A DNA stretch of 64,000 nt from Pseudomonas sp. LS.1a (GTDB lineage: Bacteria; Pseudomonadota; Gammaproteobacteria; Pseudomonadales; Pseudomonadaceae). Shown one piece after another: positions 59,874-64,000 of this stretch (its first letter is position 1; every line of letters begins with the position of its first letter). The stretch is from assembly GCF_022533585.1 (NCBI RefSeq), contig NZ_CP092827.1, positions 4,132,001 to 4,196,000 of the forward strand. Reading direction: 5' to 3'. Made by a program: the position numbers and the translations under genes. Under the pieces are notes generated by a model. The model had not been told where the DNA came from and searched no databases. It worked only from the letters and a program-made list of their open reading frames with translations.

Positions 59874-60128
59874 ATGAAAGCTTTACTGGTATTGGTACTT
59901 GGCAGTCTTTGCGGCGCGGCGATGGCCGGCGAAGCCAAAGATGCCGAGCAGATTCCGGTTGAACAATACAGTTACTCGCAGCACCTGGACATTGCCCGCG
60001 TCATTTCCATGAGCGAAGTGCCCAATGTGTGCGAAGTCGTGCCAGCGCGCATGACCTACGAGGACTCCAAGGGCCAGAAGCACATTCTCGAATACCGCGT
60101 GATGGGGAACGGCTGCTCCAACGGCTGA
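59874..60128 (+). CDS. DUF2790 family secreted protein
   Basis: The 84-aa product has a signal peptide (MKALLVLVLGSLCGAAMA) and a mature part with YSYSQHLDIARVISMSEVPN, VCEVVPARMTYEDSKGQKHI and LEYRVMGNGCSNG, which fits the Pseudomonas DUF2790 family as I recall it. Two cysteines are placed to form a disulfide in the periplasm. Function is unknown; members of this family often change with copper or stress, which I cannot test here. It is monocistronic and divergent from acsA. Confidence 0.85.
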   Translation: MKALLVLVLGSLCGAAMAGEAKDAEQIPVEQYSYSQHLDIARVISMSEVPNVCEVVPARMTYEDSKGQKHILEYRVMGNGCSNG

Positions 60129-60139
60129 CACCTTGTGAA

Positions 60140-60243
60140 TTGGGGGCCCTGCGGGCCCCATTCGCGGGTAAACCCGCTCCCACAGGAACAGCGCCTGCCT
60201 TGAGTCCAGCGCTATACCTGTGGGAGCGGGCTTACCCGCGAAG
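60140..60243. repeat. REP inverted pair with GGGGCCC hairpin
   Basis: A TGGGGGCCCTGCGGGCCCCA hairpin (60141-60160) is followed by inverted REP cores at 60161-60187 and 60217-60243. It lies between the converging DUF2790 gene and phhR and probably helps end both transcripts. Confidence 0.85.
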
Positions 60244-60283
60244 CAGCCACCGACTGATTAACAGGTTATTAATTAACGACTAC

Positions 60284-61843
60284 TTAATCCGCTGACTTGC
60301 CCAACGAATAATCTCTCAACTTGTTGGCAATCGTGGTATGTGAAACACCCAGTCTTTTCCCTAAAGCCCGACTACTCGGGAATTCCCCCATCAAACTTTC
60401 CAGCACCGCTTTTTCAAAGCGCCCGACAATCTGCGAAAGATCCCCGTCCAGCGAAAACTCACCCAGCGGTTGACGCACACCATAATCCGGCAAACGTATA
60501 TGTTCACTTTTAACCACACCGCCTTCGCATAACGAAACTGCCTGGAACAACACGTTTTCCAACTGCCTGACATTACCCGGCCAATGGTACTGGCTGAGTT
60601 TGTCCATCGCTGCCGGCGCCAGGCGCGGCATGGCGCAGCCGATCTGCCGGCTGGCCTGATCGAGAAAGTGCTGCACCAGCCCTTCCAGGCCATCCATGCA
60701 TTCGCGCAATGGCGGAATGTGCAGCGACAACACATTGAGCCGGTGATACAGGTCCTGACGAAACTCGCCACGGGCACACAACTCGGACAAATCCACCTGG
60801 GTCGCGCAGATCACCCGCACATCCAGGTACACCTCTTCATCGCTGCCTACGCGACGGAAGCAGCCATCCTGCAGAAAACGCAGCAGCTTTACCTGCAGGC
60901 GCGGGCTCATCTCCCCTACCCCGTCAAGGAACAGCGTGCCACCGGCGGTCAGCTCCAGCAGCCCCAGCTTGCCCTCGGCCCGCGCCCCTTCGAAGGCCCC
61001 GGGGCCGTAACCGAACAACTCGGTCTCGGCCATCGACTCGGGCAACCCGGCGCAATTGAGTGCCATCAGCGGCGACTGGCCGCGCGGGCTGGCCAAGTGG
61101 CAGGCACGCGCCAGCAACTCCTTGCCGGTGCCGGTCTCACCCTCGATCAGCAATGGCGCATCCAGCGGCGCCATGCGCCGCGCCTCACGCACCACCGCCG
61201 CCATCACCCGCGAGCTCTGGAAGATACTGTCGAAACCGCGCAGCTCCTGCTTGCGCACGTTGTAGATGCGCTCACCGATACGGTCGGCGCGGTGCAGGGT
61301 CAACACTGCACCGGCCAGTGCCTCGCTGTCGTCGTGCTCGGACTGCAGCGGCGCGATATCGGCCAGGAACACATCACCCTTGACCTTGATGCGCAGGCCG
61401 TTGATGCGCGACTTGTTGGCCCGCACCAGCTCCGGCAGGTCGAAGTCCTCCACATAACGCGCCAGCGGCATGCCTGGCACCTCGTCCACCCGCACCCCCA
61501 GCAGCTGCGCAGCGGCACGGTTGGCGGCGACGATGCTGCCACCCATGTCGATCGACAGCACCGGGAAGTCCAGCGCCCCCAGCAACGCATTCAGCTCCAT
61601 GTGCCGACGCTCGCTGGGCATCAGCCCCACACGCTTGACGCCGAACACTCCGGCGATGGCCTCGAACTTCGGCCGCAGCGCCTGGAACTGCAAATTGATC
61701 AGGTTCGGGCAATGCAGGTAGATGGCGTTGCCATGGTCACCACCCACCTCGCCGCGCAGCACGTTGATGCCGTATTCCACCAGCAGGTTGAGGATGTCGC
61801 GCAGGATGCCAATGCGGTTCTGGCAATGCACTTTGATACGCAT
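60284..61843 (-). CDS. phhR: PhhR, TyrR-like regulator of phenylalanine degradation
   Basis: From the ATG at 61843 (MRIKVHCQNRIGILRDILNL) the product is 519 aa. It has an N-terminal ACT domain (about 1-75), a PAS domain (about 80-185), an AAA+ domain (about 205-430; Walker A GETGTGKE at 235-242) and a C-terminal TyrR-type helix-turn-helix (GKRLGVSHTTIANKLRDY). The sigma-54 contact motif GAFTGA is changed to GAFEGA (282-287), as in TyrR-type proteins that work with sigma-70. It activates the divergent phhA-phhB genes in response to Phe/Tyr. Two matching boxes lie in the shared gap. Confidence 0.95.
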   Translation of the reverse strand: MRIKVHCQNRIGILRDILNLLVEYGINVLRGEVGGDHGNAIYLHCPNLINLQFQALRPKFEAIAGVFGVKRVGLMPSERRHMELNALLGALDFPVLSIDMGGSIVAANRAAAQLLGVRVDEVPGMPLARYVEDFDLPELVRANKSRINGLRIKVKGDVFLADIAPLQSEHDDSEALAGAVLTLHRADRIGERIYNVRKQELRGFDSIFQSSRVMAAVVREARRMAPLDAPLLIEGETGTGKELLARACHLASPRGQSPLMALNCAGLPESMAETELFGYGPGAFEGARAEGKLGLLELTAGGTLFLDGVGEMSPRLQVKLLRFLQDGCFRRVGSDEEVYLDVRVICATQVDLSELCARGEFRQDLYHRLNVLSLHIPPLRECMDGLEGLVQHFLDQASRQIGCAMPRLAPAAMDKLSQYHWPGNVRQLENVLFQAVSLCEGGVVKSEHIRLPDYGVRQPLGEFSLDGDLSQIVGRFEKAVLESLMGEFPSSRALGKRLGVSHTTIANKLRDYSLGKSAD

Positions 61844-61889
61844 GAGGGCTCTCGAAGCGCCAATGTTTTTCAACATCGCGCGGAAAAGT

Positions 61890-61907
61890 CGTAAAGATAA
61901 GCTGACA
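61890..61907. promoter_or_regulatory. PhhR/TyrR box 1
   Basis: CGTAAA-N6-CTGACA resembles the TyrR/PhhR box TGTAAA-N6-TTTACA (9 of 12 fixed positions). It lies about 50 bp before phhR, suggesting autoregulation as well as phhA control. Confidence 0.45.
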
Positions 61908-61962
61908 AAAACAGCCGAAGCATCAGCCAGATGCCTCGGATTTTCCGACACCTGCGCCTTTT

Positions 61963-61980
61963 TGTAAAATTATCGTTACG
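61963..61980. promoter_or_regulatory. PhhR/TyrR box 2
   Basis: TGTAAA-N6-GTTACG keeps the first half of the box perfectly and 4 of 6 bases of the second. It lies about 120 bp before phhA. Published work on P. putida describes two PhhR sites upstream of phhA acting with sigma-70, which agrees with two boxes here. Confidence 0.6.
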
Positions 61981-62099
61981 AAATCACCCCCAGTAGCCGA
62001 CCCCGCCAGTGGCCCACCCCCGTGCAAAGCGGCCAGCGAAGGGATATTCCTTAGGCATGTCCTGCACATAACAAGAAAAGCCCTCACCAGGAGAGCCAC

Positions 62100-62888
62100 A
62101 TGAAACAGACGCAATACGTGGCACGCGAGCCCGATGCGCATGGTTTTATCGATTACCCGCAGCAAGAGCATGCGGTATGGAACACCCTGATCACCCGTCA
62201 GCTGAAAGTGATCGAAGGCCGCGCTTGCCAGGAATACCTGGACGGCATCGACCAGCTCAAGCTGCCCCATGACCGCATTCCGCAACTGGGCGAGATCAAC
62301 AAGGTGCTGGGCGCCACCACCGGCTGGCAGGTTGCCCGGGTACCGGCACTGATTCCCTTCCAGACCTTCTTCGAACTGCTGGCCAGCAAGCGCTTCCCGG
62401 TGGCCACCTTCATCCGCACCCCGGAAGAACTGGACTACCTGCAAGAGCCCGACATCTTCCACGAGATTTTCGGCCACTGCCCGCTGCTGACCAACCCCTG
62501 GTTCGCCGAATTCACCCACACCTATGGCAAGCTCGGCCTGGCCGCGACCAAGGAACAACGCGTATACCTGGCGCGCCTGTACTGGATGACCATCGAGTTC
62601 GGCCTGATGGAAACCGCGCAGGGCCGCAAGATCTATGGTGGCGGTATCCTTTCGTCGCCAAAAGAGACCGTCTACAGCCTGTCTGGCGAGCCTGAGCACC
62701 AGGCCTTCGACCCGATCGAGGCCATGCGCACACCGTACCGCATCGATATCCTGCAGCCGCTGTATTTCGTACTGCCGAACATGAAGCGCCTGTTCGACCT
62801 GGCCCACGAAGACATCATGGGCATGGTTCACAAAGCCATGCAGCTGGGCCTGCACGCACCGAAGTTTCCACCCAAGGTCGCTGCCTGA
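62100..62888 (+). CDS. phhA: Phenylalanine 4-hydroxylase
   Basis: The 262-aa product is a bacterial single-domain, iron- and tetrahydropterin-dependent hydroxylase that converts phenylalanine to tyrosine. The iron ligands are His121 and His126 in DIFHEIFGHCPLL and Glu166 in YWMTIEFGLME. Pterin- and substrate-binding segments include VPALIPFQTFFELLASKRFP. Length matches the P. aeruginosa enzyme. It starts with an AGGAGAGCC ribosome region and is followed 39 bp later by phhB. Confidence 0.97.
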   Translation: MKQTQYVAREPDAHGFIDYPQQEHAVWNTLITRQLKVIEGRACQEYLDGIDQLKLPHDRIPQLGEINKVLGATTGWQVARVPALIPFQTFFELLASKRFPVATFIRTPEELDYLQEPDIFHEIFGHCPLLTNPWFAEFTHTYGKLGLAATKEQRVYLARLYWMTIEFGLMETAQGRKIYGGGILSSPKETVYSLSGEPEHQAFDPIEAMRTPYRIDILQPLYFVLPNMKRLFDLAHEDIMGMVHKAMQLGLHAPKFPPKVAA

Positions 62889-62927
62889 GCGACCTTGCCG
62901 ATAACAACTCGAACCGGAAAACACCAC

Positions 62928-63284
62928 ATGAATGCCTTGAACCAAGCCCATTGCGAAGCCTGCCGCGCCGACGCACCAAAGGTCACCGACGAAGAACTGG
63001 CCGAGCTGATTCGCGAAATCCCGGACTGGAACATCGAAGTACGTGACGGCCACATGGAGCTGGAGCGCGTGTTCCTGTTCAAGAACTTCAAGCACGCCCT
63101 GGCGTTCACCAATGCCGTGGGCGAGATCGCCGAGGCCGAAGGCCATCACCCGGGCCTGCTGACCGAGTGGGGCAAGGTCACCGTGACCTGGTGGAGCCAC
63201 TCGATCAAAGGCCTGCACCGCAATGATTTCATCATGTGCGCGCGCACCGACAAGGTGGCGGAGACGGCTGAAGGCCGCAAGTAA
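62928..63284 (+). CDS. phhB: Pterin-4a-carbinolamine dehydratase
   Basis: The 118-aa product recycles the 4a-hydroxypterin formed by PhhA. The family motif [20 protein letters not shown], with the catalytic histidines, and [19 protein letters not shown] are clear. The start at 62928 ([20 protein letters not shown]) is the first ATG after the gap. It forms an operon with phhA and may also help phhA expression, as reported in P. aeruginosa. A very large palindrome follows. Confidence 0.96.
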   Translation: MNALNQAHCEACRADAPKVTDEELAELIREIPDWNIEVRDGHMELERVFLFKNFKHALAFTNAVGEIAEAEGHHPGLLTEWGKVTVTWWSHSIKGLHRNDFIMCARTDKVAETAEGRK

Positions 63285-63296
63285 CCGCTTGGGAAT

Positions 63297-63414
63297 TGGG
63301 GCCGCTTCGCGCCCCTTCGCGGGCTTGCCCGCTCCCACAGGTACTGCGTAAGCCTTGGCCTTCGCAATACCTGTGGGAGCGGGCAAGCCCGCGAAGGGGC
63401 GCGAAGCGGCCCCA
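63297..63414. repeat. Perfect 47-nt inverted repeat built on REP cores
   Basis: Arms 63297-63343 and 63368-63414 are exact reverse complements, 47 nt each, around a 24-nt spacer that can pair further. Each arm holds a REP core (GGGAGCGGGCAAGCCCGCG) plus a GGGGCGCGAAGCGGCCCC extension. The T-run GTTTTTTG after it lets it act as a terminator for phhA-phhB. Confidence 0.95.
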
Positions 63415-63575
63415 GTTTTTTGAAGGAAAAATGTCCGCTGTTCGTCCGCAAAACCGACAAACGATCGGTAAAAAACCCAAACTGTCATCCAGACTTGTGT
63501 ATCCTGCCCCAGCTTTGCGAAGCTTCAAACGCGCCTGGCGCAGACTTTTCACTCACACTTGCGAGGAACGACGAG

Positions 63576-63704
63576 ATGCATGAAATCCCGAATCTTCCCT
63601 TCCCAAGCCTGAACCCAGAAGAGCCAACCGTGACCGTTCACGCCGAACCGGCAACTGCCGTCGAGCAGGATGGTGACGATCAATCCAGCGCTGACCAGGA
63701 ATAA
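63576..63704 (+). CDS. Possible 42-aa acidic protein
   Basis: The short frame begins MHEIPNLPFPSLNPEEPTVT and ends DQSSADQE. It has a GAGGAA site ten bases before the ATG. It is Pro-, Glu- and Asp-rich, without signal peptide or membrane segment, and I do not recognise it. The same frame is open further upstream, but that reading begins next to the REP palindrome and lacks a ribosome site. The codon third positions favour C and G as in real genes here. It may be the leader gene of the MFS transporter that follows. Confidence 0.45.
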   Translation: MHEIPNLPFPSLNPEEPTVTVHAEPATAVEQDGDDQSSADQE

Positions 63705-63721
63705 CCGCGCATCCCCCGACT

Positions 63722-63771
63722 GTGTGAAAACGGCTGACCTGCGGGCCACCCCCGTCATCACGTTTTCACAC
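63722..63771. other. Inverted repeat between the 42-aa ORF and the MFS gene
   Basis: GTGTGAAAACG (63722-63732) and its exact complement (63761-63771) are separated by 28 bp. No T-run follows. It could be a regulator's binding site or an mRNA hairpin before the transporter gene. Confidence 0.5.
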
Positions 63772-63795
63772 CGTCCAGAATCCACGTAGGCCCTC

Positions 63796-64000
63796 ATGCC
63801 CCACTCACCGCGCCCCCTTGCGGTCACCCTGCAAGTCGTCTCCATCGTCCTCTTCACCTTCATCGGCTACCTGAACATCGGCATCCCGCTGGCCGTATTG
63901 CCCGGCTATGTGCACAACGATCTGGGCTTCAGTGCCGTGGTCGCGGGCCTGGTGATCAGCGTGCAATACCTCGCCACCCTGCTCAGCCGCCCCACCGCCA
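63796..64000 (+). CDS. MFS transporter (partial, N-terminal 68 aa)
   Basis: From the ATG at 63796 the frame is open to the window end. It starts [20 protein letters not shown] and continues with [20 protein letters not shown], then a second membrane helix ([20 protein letters not shown]) and RPTA. This is the first two membrane segments of a major facilitator transporter, of the type annotated YfcJ/YhhS-like as I recall. The substrate cannot be judged from this part. Confidence 0.8.
   Translation, partial: MPHSPRPLAVTLQVVSIVLFTFIGYLNIGIPLAVLPGYVHNDLGFSAVVAGLVISVQYLATLLSRPTA

Noticed and set aside
61981..62099. Sigma-54 promoter for phhA
   Set aside because: The only TGG...TGC candidate has 11 rather than 10 bp between GG and GC, and PhhR carries GAFEGA.

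Overview
The window is a gene-dense, GC-rich piece of a Pseudomonas chromosome, most probably from the P. putida group. Three things support this. The protein sequences are Pseudomonas-like throughout (FlgK/FlgL, BkdA1/A2/B-LpdV, AmrZ, AruF/AruG, PhhR/PhhA/PhhB). The gene order matches what I recall of P. putida. Most intergenic gaps carry the short palindromic REP element of that group (core TGTGGGAGCGGG...CCCGCGAAG). No search was run, so species-level assignment is inference.

Positions 1-21.7 kb form one large flagellar and chemotaxis cluster. On the minus strand it holds fliS (cut by the window edge), fliD, flaG, fliC, a FabH-like ketoacyl synthase, flgL, flgK, flgJ, flgI, flgH, flgG, flgF, a small secreted protein, flgE, flgD, flgC, flgB, cheR and cheV. 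On the plus strand follow flgA, flgM, flgN and a YcgR/FlgZ PilZ brake. Promoters can be read directly: RpoN (-24/-12) sites before flgB, flgF and flgA and a weaker one before fliD, and FliA (sigma-28) sites before fliC, cheV-cheR and flgM. The flgA RpoN site and the cheV FliA site occupy the same bases on opposite strands.

Positions 21.7-34.6 kb hold an unrecognised 189-aa gene, an MFS transporter, a glutamine-synthetase-family enzyme, the Lrp-type regulator BkdR with the divergent branched-chain keto-acid dehydrogenase operon bkdA1-bkdA2-bkdB-lpdV, a PAS-GGDEF diguanylate cyclase, an unknown 177-aa gene behind a good RpoN promoter, and an AzlC/AzlD amino-acid exporter pair.

Positions 34.6-44.7 kb hold tRNA-Arg(CCT), phnN, the ribbon-helix-helix regulator amrZ, mgtE, three tandem tRNA-Arg(ACG) genes plus tRNA-Ser(GCT), csrA/rsmA, lysC, alaS, and a 425-aa protein that looks like an M91-type (NleD/HopH1-like) metalloprotease whose zinc-binding motif is lost.

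Positions 44.7-57 kb are an arginine block: the arginine succinyltransferase (AST) operon aruC-aruF-aruG-astD-astB-(small His-tailed protein)-astE, the AraC-type regulator argR, and the arginine/ornithine ABC transporter aotJ-aotQ-aotM-aotP. ArgR-like half-sites lie before aruC and aotJ. Positions 57-64 kb hold acsA, a DUF2790 secreted protein, the TyrR-like regulator phhR divergent from phhA-phhB (two PhhR boxes between them), a 42-aa ORF and the start of an MFS transporter. The region links motility and c-di-GMP control with catabolism of Val/Ile/Leu, Arg and Phe. No insertion sequence, prophage, CRISPR array or rRNA was seen.
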